Shown one piece after another: positions 52,940 to 61,505 of a stretch of DNA of 64,000 bases. Within the stretch, counting starts at the first letter, position 1, and every line of letters starts with the position of its first letter. Location of the stretch: the NCBI RefSeq assembly GCF_002954405.1, contig NZ_MQWC01000005.1:62001-126000 (forward strand). The letters run 5' to 3'. The translations under genes were made by a program, and so were the position numbers. The DNA is from Salinibacter sp. 10B. Its GTDB lineage: Bacteria > Bacteroidota > Rhodothermia > Rhodothermales > Salinibacteraceae. Under the pieces are notes generated by a model that saw nothing but the letters and a program-made list of their open reading frames with translations, was not told the origin of the DNA and ran no database searches.

Positions 52940-53257
52940 TCAGATCCGCTCGAATCCTCCATCCTGCACTTCGTAAGCCACTCCGCCCACAACAAACACG
53001 TCTCCGATCGACGAGCGGCGAACGCTGTCGCAGTGAAGCTCGATCACGGCACCCGAATCGGCCTTCGACGGTTTGTGCCGCATCAGGCGGAGGGCTCGCC
53101 TAAGTGCCTCGCGGCGACCGGCCGCCTGCACGTCGACGGTCGCCGAGTGCTCGTATTCTTGTTGGCGGTCAGTCCAGGACACGTCGGGCCGCTCCTCGAA
53201 AACGGTATGTCCGGCGCCAGTCTGGGAGTGTTGCCGGTGGTAGACTTCAACGATCAA
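52940..53257 (-). CDS. Hypothetical protein (105 aa)
   Basis: MIVEVYHRQHSQTGAGHTVF, YEHSATVDVQAAGRREALRR and ALRLMRHKPSKADSG suggest a small alpha-beta protein of the type found on plasmids and phages near ardC-like genes; SIGDVFVVGGVAYEVQDGGF is well formed. It lies 66 bp after another minus-strand small gene, probably in one operon. No specific family can be named. Confidence 0.55.
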   Translation of the reverse strand: MIVEVYHRQHSQTGAGHTVFEERPDVSWTDRQQEYEHSATVDVQAAGRREALRRALRLMRHKPSKADSGAVIELHCDSVRRSSIGDVFVVGGVAYEVQDGGFERI

Positions 53258-53323
53258 AGCCGAAGCGGGAGTGTTTAGTGGAATGTGTTTGACGCTGATT
53301 AGAGACCGGGGTGATATCGGAAG

Positions 53324-53509
53324 TTATGCCCGGCTTGCCTCCGTGTATCCCTTGAGGAACGCGTACGCCACGTCGGGGTCGTCGTAAAGGTCTTCGACGG
53401 GACCGATATCCTCGTCGGTGTGGGCTGCTTCGGCGCCCTCGGTCCAGGCAGTGTAGAGTTCGGGCTCGTCGTCCTCATCGTACGGGTTATCCGGCTGTAC
53501 TTCGGACAT
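53324..53509 (-). CDS. Small acidic hypothetical protein (61 aa)
   Basis: MSEVQPDNPYDEDDEPELYT, AWTEGAEAAHTDEDIGPVED and DPDVAYAFLKGYTEASRA. It is strongly acidic, as expected for a cytoplasmic protein of a halophile, with a C-terminal helix. It precedes the 105-residue gene. The pattern A...GF..GY resembles small plasmid-borne proteins; no function is known. Confidence 0.5.
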   Translation of the reverse strand: MSEVQPDNPYDEDDEPELYTAWTEGAEAAHTDEDIGPVEDLYDDPDVAYAFLKGYTEASRA

Positions 53510-53958
53510 TGGGACTCGCGGATTGGGAGGGGAGCGGATGTCAGCGGTTCTGGGCCATGTCTGTAGTGCGGCTGGCCGCTAGGAGAAAAGTCCTCTTGCA
53601 TTCAGGACGGACGTCCGAGACGGTCAGATTCAGGAGTGTCTGCCGACAGGGGATGAGTCGAAGGGAAGCCGAGTCCGACGGTTCCGGCTTCGAGACACCC
53701 GGGGTGCGAGACGGCAGGGGATGCAACTCGACAGGTAAAGAGAACTCTACAAAAACCCGACGGCGGGACAGACCACTGGAACCGTTCGGCGAGCACAATC
53801 TCTCTGAATCCTGTTCTCTGTTGGGTGACCCAATTTTCTGAAAACCTCTTCTGAAAACAGATCAAGCAAAAATACAAGCTCCAGAAATCGGAAAAATAAG
53901 CGGAGCTGCCCACTGCGGTGTGCCAGCCAGAGCCTCCGCTATTCCGACTTGAAATTAG
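53510..53958. other. Intergenic, no gene seen
   Basis: About 450 bp. Open frames on both strands are Arg- and Ser-rich shadows. Nothing else was recognised until the repeat at 53959. Confidence 0.35.
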
Positions 53959-54028
53959 CACCGATAACACGCACTTACTCAAGGAGTTTAGGTCTTGACT
54001 CTCCCGTGTCGTATCTTGATGCGTTGAT
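53959..54028 (+). repeat. Dispersed repeat, copy D (long form)
   Basis: About 70 bp from CACCGATAACACGCACTTAC to GTCGTATCTTGATGCG. It matches copy E at 63793-63862 at most positions, including the blocks CTTACTCAAGGAGTT, AGGTC, ACTCTC and CGTGTCGTATCTTGATGCG. TATCTTG resembles the Bacteroidota -7 promoter element. It lies 125 bp before an RHH antitoxin gene. It may be an IS end, a small non-autonomous element or a mobile promoter. Confidence 0.7.
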
Positions 54029-54152
54029 GAGATGAGAGCCCCCTATCGCAAACTAGACAATGAAGGGACGCCGAATGCCGACAGGGACAAACCCTGCGGA
54101 TCATGTGTAATACGTGTTGTACGCTTTCCCAGCGACGGTCTCTTCTCAATCC

Positions 54153-54440
54153 ATGGCCCGACGAACCGTACGGATCGACGATGACCTGAAGGATCACCTC
54201 CAGACTCTGGCACGACAGGAGGGAGAAAGCTCAGGCGATGTCGTGCGCGGCCTCGTACAGCGGTACGTACAGGATCACGATCAGGGCGCGGCTCTTCGAG
54301 CCCTCTGGGACCGGATGCGAGAGAGGGCCGAAGAGGCCAGAGCCAGCCAAAAAGGCGTCGCGAACGCAATTGAGTCTGCGCGCAAGAAAAGCCGGGATGG
54401 CGCCTGCCGACGGAGGACAGGAATGAAGGAGGAGATCTGA
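54153..54440 (+). CDS. Ribbon-helix-helix antitoxin (module copy 2)
   Basis: MARRTVRIDDDLKDHLQTLA, RQEGESSGDVVRGLVQRYVQ and ALRALWDRMRERAEEARASQ; the full C-terminal tail IESARKKSRDGACRRR is present. It is the closest relative of the gene at 45164, and the upstream 50 bp are also conserved (TGTAATACGTGTTGTACG). It is intact, but its toxin gene is degraded, so it is an orphan antitoxin that might still bind both promoters. Confidence 0.8.
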   Translation: MARRTVRIDDDLKDHLQTLARQEGESSGDVVRGLVQRYVQDHDQGAALRALWDRMRERAEEARASQKGVANAIESARKKSRDGACRRRTGMKEEI

Positions 54441-54720
54441 GATCCCCATAATCGACACGAACGGTTTCGTGTCCTCGGTTTTTGGCGGCTTCCCTCGGCA
54501 GGTCATGGGGCTCTCGTTCGATCCGCCCGTGTAAAGCACATCCTCCTTGAGGCAAAGGCTTTGATCAAGGCGCGCTACTCTCTATCACTGACCACGCCGA
54601 TTGCACAGAGGCCCTACTCTGGTACCCCGCTACGATTGGCTCAGAAAGGCAAATATAGGGATTCCGAAGCTCACGTCGCGGGCGCTTCTAGAACAGGTCG
54701 GAGAAGCACCAAGGGGTACT
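54441..54720 (+). pseudogene. Degraded PIN-domain toxin (module copy 2)
   Basis: The start codon is eroded (CTGAGATC in place of GTGAAAGTC). The frame gives IPIIDTNGFVSSVFGGFPRQ and VMGLSFDPPV, then TAA. A large internal deletion follows, and the C-terminus reappears near 54655 as NIGIPKLTSRALLEQVGEAP. Comparison with 45434-45967 shows that roughly the central 80 residues are gone or scrambled. Confidence 0.7.
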
Positions 54721-54775
54721 TCGGCCGAGGGCCTCTCTCTCATCTATTGTATTCCAAGACACAAAGCCCAGTCAG

Positions 54776-54946
54776 ATGCTCGTTGCCGAAGTCACCACCA
54801 CAGACCTACGGAAGACTAGATACCAGGTCCAGTCGAAGGACGACATTCAGAAAACCCGACAGGGATACAAAATCGAAACGGCCGGTGGGGAAAGCGTGCG
54901 GTTTTCAGAAGAGGAGGTCGAGTCGATCACCGTCGTGGAGGAGTAG
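54776..54946 (+). CDS. Small hypothetical protein (56 aa)
   Basis: ATG 54776 encodes MLVAEVTTTDLRKTRYQVQS, then IQKTRQGYKIETAGGESVRF and SEEEVESITVVEE, TAG. The alternation suggests a small beta-rich protein, and its acidic end and clean frame make it plausible as a real gene. It directly follows the PIN relic. No family was recognised. Confidence 0.45.
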   Translation: MLVAEVTTTDLRKTRYQVQSKDDIQKTRQGYKIETAGGESVRFSEEEVESITVVEE

Positions 54947-55023
54947 GAGAATTCTCGTCGATTTGCCGCCGAACCACCCCGAATAGCTCTCTGGTTCAAG
55001 ACTGTTTCTCAATATCTCCAACC

Positions 55024-55461
55024 ATGTCTTCGTCTTTCGACATTGAAGAGATTGCCCGGCGATTTATACAGGCGTGGAATGCAGGTGAGCGCCACGTCGT
55101 AGACGAATACGCGTCTCCAGACCTGATAGTCTCTTACACCCACTATCCTGAGCCCTACCAAGGGCCGGCGGCATTCAAGGAGATGCTCGCGAAGACCCAT
55201 CATTTCTTTCCCGATCTCAGGGTTGAGATCCGCAACGTGGTCGCCGATGGAAACAAGGCCTTCGTCCGCTGGACGTATCGAGGCACTTTCCAGAACGGAG
55301 AGATGTTTGGAGTTTCTGCCTCTGGTCAAACCGTGGAAGTCACAGGCATGACGATTTACGAAATTGAAGACGGCGTGGTGCAGCGGGAAGAGGGCGTTGT
55401 GGATAACCTTGCCCTGATGCAGCAGCTCGGCCTCTCGCCGGGACGGCCGGACTCGGAGTAG
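55024..55461 (+). CDS. SnoaL-like / ester cyclase (NTF2-fold) protein
   Basis: The protein has 145 residues: IARRFIQAWNAGERHVVDEY, GPAAFKEMLAKTHHFFPDLR, VEIRNVVADGNKAFVRWTYR and VTGMTIYEIEDGVVQREEGV, a standard SnoaL-like polyketide cyclase fold. Small-molecule binding or isomerisation is likely; no pathway neighbours are present. The start at 55024 follows CTCCAACC with no clear Shine-Dalgarno. Confidence 0.85.
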   Translation: MSSSFDIEEIARRFIQAWNAGERHVVDEYASPDLIVSYTHYPEPYQGPAAFKEMLAKTHHFFPDLRVEIRNVVADGNKAFVRWTYRGTFQNGEMFGVSASGQTVEVTGMTIYEIEDGVVQREEGVVDNLALMQQLGLSPGRPDSE

Positions 55462-55672
55462 CTAACTTCAAAAGGCAATGTGATCCTTTAACAGCTCATC
55501 GATTTATCTAAATTTGAGCTCTCTTTCTTAAATAGAGTCGCTTTTCATGCCCCTGATTGATGATACCGGTGCCGTTCACCTCCCTCACCTGTAATGGTGA
55601 CATCTGGGAAGAGTGGCGCCTCCCGCCGGCCGTGTCATTGTCCGTTTCGCCACCAGCCGGTTCAGGACCAGG

Positions 55673-56905
55673 CTATTTCACGACCGTCAGTCGGCGGGTC
55701 TGCGAGGTCTCTCCGGCCTCCAGGCGCAGGACGTAGACGCCGCTGGCCAGATCTCGGACCGAAAGCTGCCGCTTGTGCCGCCCGGCCTCCGTCGGGGCGC
55801 TCCGCACCTGCCGCCCCAATATGTCGTAGAGCTGGAGGCGCGCCTCCCCCTCGGCGGTCGTCTCCGGCACCGCAAAGCGGACAGTGACTCGACTCCGGGC
55901 CGGGTTCGGATACGTCTTCTTGAGCCGAAGCTCCGTGACCCCCCCGCGGGCCACCCGAACCGGATCGGTCACCTCGGCGCTCCCGTCGAGGTCGACCTGC
56001 CGCAATCGGTACTTGAGCGTGTCGGCCGCGTAGGGCAGGTCCTCGTCCACGAACCGGTAGGCCAGGGCCTCGCTCGCGCTTCCGCCCTCGGCCTTGCTTT
56101 CCCGGAAGCCAACCGTCTGCCACTTCGTTACAGAGGAGCCTGCTGCCTTCCGCTGCACCTCAAAGCCGGCATTGCCGCTCTCCGAGGCGGTTTGCCATCG
56201 CAGGCGCACGGCCTCCTCGGTGCCCTTCCCCGCGCGGGCGGCCTCGAAGGCGGCCATCTCCACCGGCAGAGGGCTGGTCGAGCTCCCGAGCGTCCACCGG
56301 CTGAAGGAGCTTATGCCCTGCAGGGTGGCGGTATTTGCCGTCTCATCCTGCGAGGTGATGCCCTTCTCGGCCCAGCTCGTGCCCCCATCGTCCGACTTGA
56401 AAAACACGAGGTTCGACTCGTCAGAGATAGTGCCCAGCTCCGCGTCTCGGTACTCAATTTTCAGATCGGCATTGAGACCAGAGTTCGTCCCGGAGGGGTC
56501 GATGTCGTAGTAGCGCTCGATCGACTCGTTGCCGCCGCCGGTCTGAACGGCGTGGCCGCGGGTGACGGTCACCTCCCCAAGGTCGGCCGAGGCGCTGAGG
56601 AAGGCCCCCAGGCCCGCCGGGTTGGCCGAGCTCGGGCCATTCAGGGCCCGGGTCGCGGTGAGCGTGCCGCCGGTGACGCGGGCCGAGTCGGTTTCGACGA
56701 GGGCGGCGGTCGTGTCCACGCCGCCAAGGTCCATGGTCCCACCTTGCAGGTGCCAGACGCCGCCGTTGGTGACGCGGACGGAGTCGGCCTGGCCGATCAG
56801 GACCTGCTGGGCGGGGGCCGGGAAGGCCCCGGCTCCCGCGAGGAGAAGCGAGAGAAGCGTGCTGGCAAAAAGCCGGGAGGAAAGGAAGCGCTCAGAAACG
56901 GACAT
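55673..56905 (-). CDS. Secreted protein with type IX sorting domain
   Basis: The protein has 410 residues: a signal peptide (FASTLLSLLLAGAGAFPAPAQ), a beta-rich N-terminal region (VWHLQGGTMDLGG, TGGTLTATRALNG), an FN3-like domain starting PLPVEMAAFEAARAG, and a C-terminal sorting domain with KKTYPNPARSRVTVRFAVPE and DLASGVYVLRLEAGETSQTR. It is the last of three minus-strand genes (59888 to 55673) encoding surface proteins. I chose 56905; the longer frame from 57091 overlaps the upstream gene. Confidence 0.8.
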   Translation of the reverse strand: MSVSERFLSSRLFASTLLSLLLAGAGAFPAPAQQVLIGQADSVRVTNGGVWHLQGGTMDLGGVDTTAALVETDSARVTGGTLTATRALNGPSSANPAGLGAFLSASADLGEVTVTRGHAVQTGGGNESIERYYDIDPSGTNSGLNADLKIEYRDAELGTISDESNLVFFKSDDGGTSWAEKGITSQDETANTATLQGISSFSRWTLGSSTSPLPVEMAAFEAARAGKGTEEAVRLRWQTASESGNAGFEVQRKAAGSSVTKWQTVGFRESKAEGGSASEALAYRFVDEDLPYAADTLKYRLRQVDLDGSAEVTDPVRVARGGVTELRLKKTYPNPARSRVTVRFAVPETTAEGEARLQLYDILGRQVRSAPTEAGRHKRQLSVRDLASGVYVLRLEAGETSQTRRLTVVK

Positions 56906-56966
56906 GGGAAGGAGAGGGCTTTGAGCTGAAGCGAAGATCGAGGAGGGACAAGACACCGGCAGGCGC

Positions 56967-58586
56967 TCAGCCCTCGCGCCGCCAGAGAAGCCCGGCGCCG
57001 AAGCTGCCCCCGCCGACCAGCAAGAGCAGGAGGGCCGCCGGCCCCCACCCAGCCGGCAGCGTGGAAGAATGCTGCCGCTCCAGGGCGGCAAGGCGTTCTT
57101 TGATTTCTTTGTTTTCGGTCTTCAGATCGGCGATCTGCTCTTCCTGCCTCTGGTTTTCCCTGCGCTGCTCTTCGAGTTGATCGGCCACGGCCCCGCTACG
57201 CCCGAGTCCAACCGCCACGGAGACCTCCCCGACCGTGGAGGTCTCCTTCGCCGACCAGGCCTGCCCGGCAACCGGGCCGTGCTTTGAACGGCGATACTCG
57301 CTGGGGGCGACTGCCCGCCCGGTGCCGTCCTCTTTGCCGCTGGCGACGATCAGGTCGCCTATTTCGACAGAACCTCGCACCTTCGCCGGCACCTGTCCGA
57401 CAAACGCCACCGCCACGCTGCGGGCGTCCCCCGCTCCGGGAGTGGAAGGGGCATTGCCGGTCACAATCGGCGCCGTCGAGGTGATCATCACCCGGTCGGC
57501 GTTGCCCGTGCTAAGTCGAAGTTTCCCGCTCTTTACTCCCACGAGTTCACCGGCTTCTGGCACTTCCGCGCCCTCGGCGACGGGCAGTTTCTCGGCAAAG
57601 TCTGCCCCCCCGCTATTGAGCTGGATGCCCCCGTTCCCGTCGCCTTCGAGGGCCCCCATGTCGGTATCCCCACTGCCGTAGAAGGTGATGAAGTTGGTGT
57701 TGTCCTGAATGTTGCTGGCGGTTTCCCCGGCCTGGATCGCCAGGACGTCTCCACCGTCCCCTGAATTTGTGTTTTCGACGAGGGCGACGTTGGCTGCTGG
57801 ATTCCCGCGGGCGTCTGCATTTTCCGAACCCTGAATGTGAGCAGCGAATGTGCCCAAGTCGTCGTTAAGAACCCCTTCAATGCTCAGGTTGCCCTTCTTA
57901 TCCAACGTCAGGGCATCGGAGCGCAAAAAACAGCTCCCGTTGGACAGGTCGATATCGCCATTTCCGACGACGAAAACGGAGTTATCACCTGACGTATTGG
58001 TGCGATTGCACTGCCCAATGGAGACGGAATAGTTGGTGGCGGCCTCGGCGGCTACTCCCAGTGCTAAGGAGGCGAGTCCCGAGGCCGTCGAGTTCCAACC
58101 GACGGCTGTGGCGTCAGCGGCATTGGCGGTCGTTCCAGTTCCCATCGCCGTGGCAGAACCGCCGCTGGCGGTCGTTCCAAGGCCCATCGCCGTGGCTTGT
58201 TGGCCGCTCGCGGCTGTGTTGAAACCCATTGCCGTAGCCTGTGCGTTGCTGGCCTTCGTACCTTCGCCAAAGGCGACCGAGCCGTCCCCGACGTTCGAGG
58301 CGTCCCATTCCGTTCCGTCGACCTGCCCGGCGCGGAAGGCGGCTTTGGCCGGGTACCACATCAGCCGCGTGCCGGCGCCGGTGGCTGGAATCGAGTCGTT
58401 TTCGGTGCCGTCGGTAACGAAGGTGCCGGGCATCAGGAGGCTGCCGTTGTGGTTAACCTCCAGGGTGGTGTCGGCACTTGAGTTGACAATCGAGGTCACC
58501 GCCGTCGGGTGCTGGGCCTGTACGGGAGAGGCAAGCAAAAGCAGAATAGCGAAAAACAGGATGGAGGCGGAGGCTCGGGGCTGCAT
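56967..58586 (-). CDS. YadA-head surface protein with coiled coil and C-terminal membrane anchor
   Basis: The protein has 539 residues: a signal peptide, a conserved entry (QHPTAVTSIVNSSADTTLEV), then YadA/Hep-Hag head repeats at ~90-190 (ATAMGFNTAASGQQATAMG, TTASGGSATAMGTGTTANAA). A middle region follows with GGADFAEKLPVAEGAEVPEA. The C-terminus has a coiled coil (QLEEQRRENQRQEEQIADLK) and a single hydrophobic helix with terminal Arg residues (WGPAALLLLLVGGGSFG), not the 4-strand YadA barrel. It is probably a trimeric stalk anchored in a membrane. It is paralogous to the upstream gene. Confidence 0.8.
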   Translation of the reverse strand: MQPRASASILFFAILLLLASPVQAQHPTAVTSIVNSSADTTLEVNHNGSLLMPGTFVTDGTENDSIPATGAGTRLMWYPAKAAFRAGQVDGTEWDASNVGDGSVAFGEGTKASNAQATAMGFNTAASGQQATAMGLGTTASGGSATAMGTGTTANAADATAVGWNSTASGLASLALGVAAEAATNYSVSIGQCNRTNTSGDNSVFVVGNGDIDLSNGSCFLRSDALTLDKKGNLSIEGVLNDDLGTFAAHIQGSENADARGNPAANVALVENTNSGDGGDVLAIQAGETASNIQDNTNFITFYGSGDTDMGALEGDGNGGIQLNSGGADFAEKLPVAEGAEVPEAGELVGVKSGKLRLSTGNADRVMITSTAPIVTGNAPSTPGAGDARSVAVAFVGQVPAKVRGSVEIGDLIVASGKEDGTGRAVAPSEYRRSKHGPVAGQAWSAKETSTVGEVSVAVGLGRSGAVADQLEEQRRENQRQEEQIADLKTENKEIKERLAALERQHSSTLPAGWGPAALLLLLVGGGSFGAGLLWRREG

Positions 58587-58664
58587 GAGAAGCAAGAGGT
58601 CTGTGGTCGAAACGGAAGGGCGTGAGGCCGGGCTCCGTTCGTCGGACCCGTGGGGCGGCGTGTC

Positions 58665-59888
58665 CTAGCGGCGGCGGGCGTGAAGAAGACCTGCGCCCAG
58701 AAGCCCGCCCAGGAGGAAGGCCAGCAGCAGGCCAGCGCTTGAGCCGGTCAGGCCTGCCAGGGCAGAGGGGGAGCGCTCCGCCTCCAGGGCCGCAAGGCGC
58801 TCTTTGATTTCCTCATTCTCAGATCGGATTTGCTCGTTTTCGGCCTTGAGGTCTGCAATCTGATCTTTTTGATTCTGGACCTTCTGGGCCAGTCCCTTGA
58901 CCGCCCCAAGGGCCACCCCGTCGGCGTTGATTGAGTTGATGTGGTCGTCGCTGCCGCCAAGATCGTAGGAAAGCTCCCCGTGAAAGTCTTCGGCCATCGG
59001 GCCGATGTGGCGTGTGCCCTGGCCGTTCCCGTTCTCGTCTTTGTATTCCCAAGTGTTGATTTCCATTGCCTCAACGGCCGCCAGCACAGCGGACGGATCG
59101 ACCGGGCCCACATTCGTCTTGGCCGTGCGGGACGAGGTGGTCGACCAACCCGTTGATGAGCCCGGAATATAGGTCGTTCCTCCGCCTGTGATAACCCGAA
59201 TACCGTTCGTGCTCTTGATGTGGAACGTTTTGCTCCCGGTGATGCCGGAACCGTTCGGGTCGTCAGCTGAGGAGAACTTGTCAGCGGAAGTATCGCTTCC
59301 GTCCGCCCACACAAAGGTATTATCGGACGCAACCTTTGCATTTTCCCCGGCTGTGAGGGAGGAGATTCCGTCTGCAACTGTCGCAGCGCCTAATGCGGTC
59401 GAGAACAGTCCCGAAGCAACCGTTTCGGTCCCCAGCGCCGTGGCCCCAGTTCCCGAAGCCGTCGTTATGTACCCCATAGCCGTGGACCGAGCCCCGCTGG
59501 CCTCGGTGTTCTTGCCGAACGCCACAGAGAGGTCTCCGACGTTCGAGGCATCCCAGGCCTCAGAATTCGGAAGCCCCACTTCCACCTGTCCAGCGCGAAA
59601 GGCAGCCTTGGCCGGGTACCACATCATGCGAGTACCTCCTCCGGTGGCGGGAATCGAGTCGTTTGGAGAGGTCGGGCCGTAGCTTCCTGGCGCGAGGAGG
59701 CTGCCGTTGTAGTTGACCTCCAGGGTGGTGTCGGCACTTGAGTTGACAATCGAGGTCACCGCCGTCGGGTGCTGGGACTGCGCGGGGCTCGGGGCGATGG
59801 CACAGGCGAGACAACCAGCCAGCGTCAGCGCCCCGACGACTCGGCAAAAAGCGTCTCGGGAAAGAATACGACAGAAGTGATGTAGCAT
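58665..59888 (-). CDS. YadA-head surface protein with an S74 chaperone domain
   Basis: The protein has 407 residues. The N-terminus after the signal peptide nearly repeats that of the downstream gene (QHPTAVTSIVNSSADTTLEV). YadA-type repeats follow (ARSTAMGYITTASGTGATAL). At ~255-330 lies a peptidase S74-type intramolecular chaperone domain: SSRTAKTNVGPVDPSAVLAA, EINTWEYKDENGNGQ, HIGPMAEDFHGELSYDLGG. The end is a coiled coil (QKDQIADLKAENEQIRSENE) and a hydrophobic helix ending HARRR. In tail fibres S74 releases itself at a Ser; whether it does so here is unknown. Confidence 0.8.
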   Translation of the reverse strand: MLHHFCRILSRDAFCRVVGALTLAGCLACAIAPSPAQSQHPTAVTSIVNSSADTTLEVNYNGSLLAPGSYGPTSPNDSIPATGGGTRMMWYPAKAAFRAGQVEVGLPNSEAWDASNVGDLSVAFGKNTEASGARSTAMGYITTASGTGATALGTETVASGLFSTALGAATVADGISSLTAGENAKVASDNTFVWADGSDTSADKFSSADDPNGSGITGSKTFHIKSTNGIRVITGGGTTYIPGSSTGWSTTSSRTAKTNVGPVDPSAVLAAVEAMEINTWEYKDENGNGQGTRHIGPMAEDFHGELSYDLGGSDDHINSINADGVALGAVKGLAQKVQNQKDQIADLKAENEQIRSENEEIKERLAALEAERSPSALAGLTGSSAGLLLAFLLGGLLGAGLLHARRR

Positions 59889-60371
59889 GAAAACGGCAAG
59901 CTTTATTCGAAGAGGAGCTTTTCAATTGGTCCCGCACGCCGGACCGGGCGGGAACGGGCGGCGCGTGAGTCCTCCCGATTGACTGGACATTCGGCCACAT
60001 TGCCCGTATTTAATAACACGAAAAAACGCCCGGGATCTTCTCATCGGGACGCGGGAAAGAAAGAGAGATTCTGGGACAGGCAAGAGGAATCGGGATCTTC
60101 GGGCGCTTTCAAACCCGGTTAGTACCGGGGTTCTCGGCCTGAACAATAACAACCGATAAAACAGCCATCTGAATTGAGTCTCAGCCGCACCTCTCTTTTG
60201 ACAGACGAAGGCACCATTTCGGCGTTCTGTCACGCCACGCCCGGAGGGCAGCCGGGAAGGTTTGATCCGGGAGGGCCGGCGCGAGCACGTGCCTGGTCCT
60301 CAGCGGTAATTGTCTCAGAGCCTGACGATGAGTCTTCCTGCCGTTTGTTTCCGCTCGATCCGACGGTTATT
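59889..60371. other. Intergenic; promoter region and copy C of the dispersed motif
   Basis: The promoter of the minus-strand surface-protein genes should lie here. ATAACAACCGATAAAACAGC starts at 60146 (motif copy C; it shares CATCTG with copy A). No intact gene is present. Confidence 0.45.
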
Positions 60372-60692
60372 CTTTTCCGTGGATCAGCGCTCCTCGAGGC
60401 CGGGATGAGTCATCTCCGGGAAGGGAATCGTCTGGTCGTCTGGAAACTGGACCGGTCGGGCACTCCCTCATGGACCTGATCGAGAAGGTCGAAGCCTTCG
60501 ACGAGGAGGGCTGTGAGTTCCGATCCTTGCAAGAGGGGATTGACACGACGACCTCGGCCGGGAAGCTGGTCTTCCACATCTTCAGCGCGCTCGCCGAGTT
60601 CGCCCTGGACCTGATCCGAGAGCGAACGAAGGCCGCCTCAGGGCCGCCCGTAAGCGGGGAAAGACCGGCGCCCCCCCGCCGGCCTTTCCAAG
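60372..60692 (+). pseudogene. Serine recombinase remnant
   Basis: Frame one reads ALLEAGMSHLREGNRLVVWK and LDRSG. A one-base shift near 60455-60462 is needed to continue HSLMDLIEKVEAFDEEGCEF, then TTTSAGKLVFHIFSALAEFA and LDLIRERTKAA. These are the resolvase VVWKLDRxGRS, TSAGKLVFHIFAALAEFERxLIRERT blocks. The N-terminal catalytic Ser and the C-terminal HTH are absent or scrambled. It is a second, independent recombinase relic, unlike the one at 46893. Confidence 0.75.
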
Positions 60693-60854
60693 GTGGCCAG
60701 CGTGGCCGAGGAGGTCGAAACACTCGTGAGATGCGTGCTCGGGGGTGAGGGCGTCCTCCGCGAGTGTCGAAACTGCGGAACGACGGTCTTGGAGGGGCGT
60801 CCCGAGTGCCCGGCGTGTGGTGCCGAAGAAATCGCGACCTATCGACTCACCTGA
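60693..60854 (+). CDS. Small zinc-ribbon protein, haloarchaeal-like
   Basis: The protein has 53 residues from GTG 60693: ASVAEEVETLVRCVLGGEGV, LRECRNCGTTVLEGRPECPA and CGAEEIATYRLT. Two C-x2-C knuckles (CRNC and CPAC) form a zinc ribbon. The form L.ECRNCGTT...CP.CG..EIA.Y.. is common in haloarchaea. It ends 7 bp before the UspA gene, so the two are probably co-transcribed and were perhaps acquired together. Confidence 0.65.
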   Translation: MASVAEEVETLVRCVLGGEGVLRECRNCGTTVLEGRPECPACGAEEIATYRLT

Positions 60855-60861
60855 TACCGAC

Positions 60862-61290
60862 ATGACCGATCTCATCAATGGCCACGTGCTCGTCCCGGTG
60901 GCCAACCCGAACGACGCGCGGACAACCGCGGCAGCTCTCGAACCGTACCACTCCGGCCGAGTGACCGTCTTCCACGTCATCGAGAAAGGAGGTGGCGTCC
61001 CGGACAAGACACCGGTGGAACAATCGGAGACGCTCGCCGCCGAGTCCTTCAAGGCGTTCCAGGAGCAGTTCCCCGACGCTGAACTGGCGACCGACTATCG
61101 GCGAAACGTGGTGGAGAGCATCGTCGAGGCAAGCGGTCGTCTGGATGTCGACGCCATCGCGTTCCATCCCCGGGGAGGGTCGCGCATTGTCCAGTTTCTC
61201 GCTGGCGATCGGTCGCTCAAGCTCATCACGGAGGCCGACCGTCCGGTTATCTCCCTACCCGATTCCGGCTCGGAAGCGCAGGGAGGGTAA
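60862..61290 (+). CDS. UspA-family universal stress protein, haloarchaeal-like
   Basis: The protein has 142 residues: MTDLINGHVLVPVANPNDAR, VTVFHVIEKGGGVPDKTPVE and DVDAIAFHPRGGSRIVQFLA then ITEADRPVISLP. The single Usp domain lacks the classic G-2x-G-9x-G(S/T) in its usual form; GGSRIVQFLAGDRSLKL takes its place, so ATP binding is uncertain. The sequence style is that of haloarchaeal Usp proteins, which fits gene exchange in brine. The start at 60862 lies 8 bp after the zinc-ribbon stop. Confidence 0.85.
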   Translation: MTDLINGHVLVPVANPNDARTTAAALEPYHSGRVTVFHVIEKGGGVPDKTPVEQSETLAAESFKAFQEQFPDAELATDYRRNVVESIVEASGRLDVDAIAFHPRGGSRIVQFLAGDRSLKLITEADRPVISLPDSGSEAQGG

Positions 61291-61505
61291 CTGCGAACGA
61301 CGAAGAGCCCTACACAGCCCGGATTTTCGGCCGCCTGTTATAAGGACCGGTATTGCGGACCTATCAATTCTGGAGCCACGTCCGGAAGCCACCTCCGATG
61401 TACCTGAGAACATATATGACCGAAAACATCATATGGCACATCTGAGCTCTACCCATTGAATGGAGCCGAACGGACCTTCTGACCAGCACCCATGATGACT
61501 CAGGT

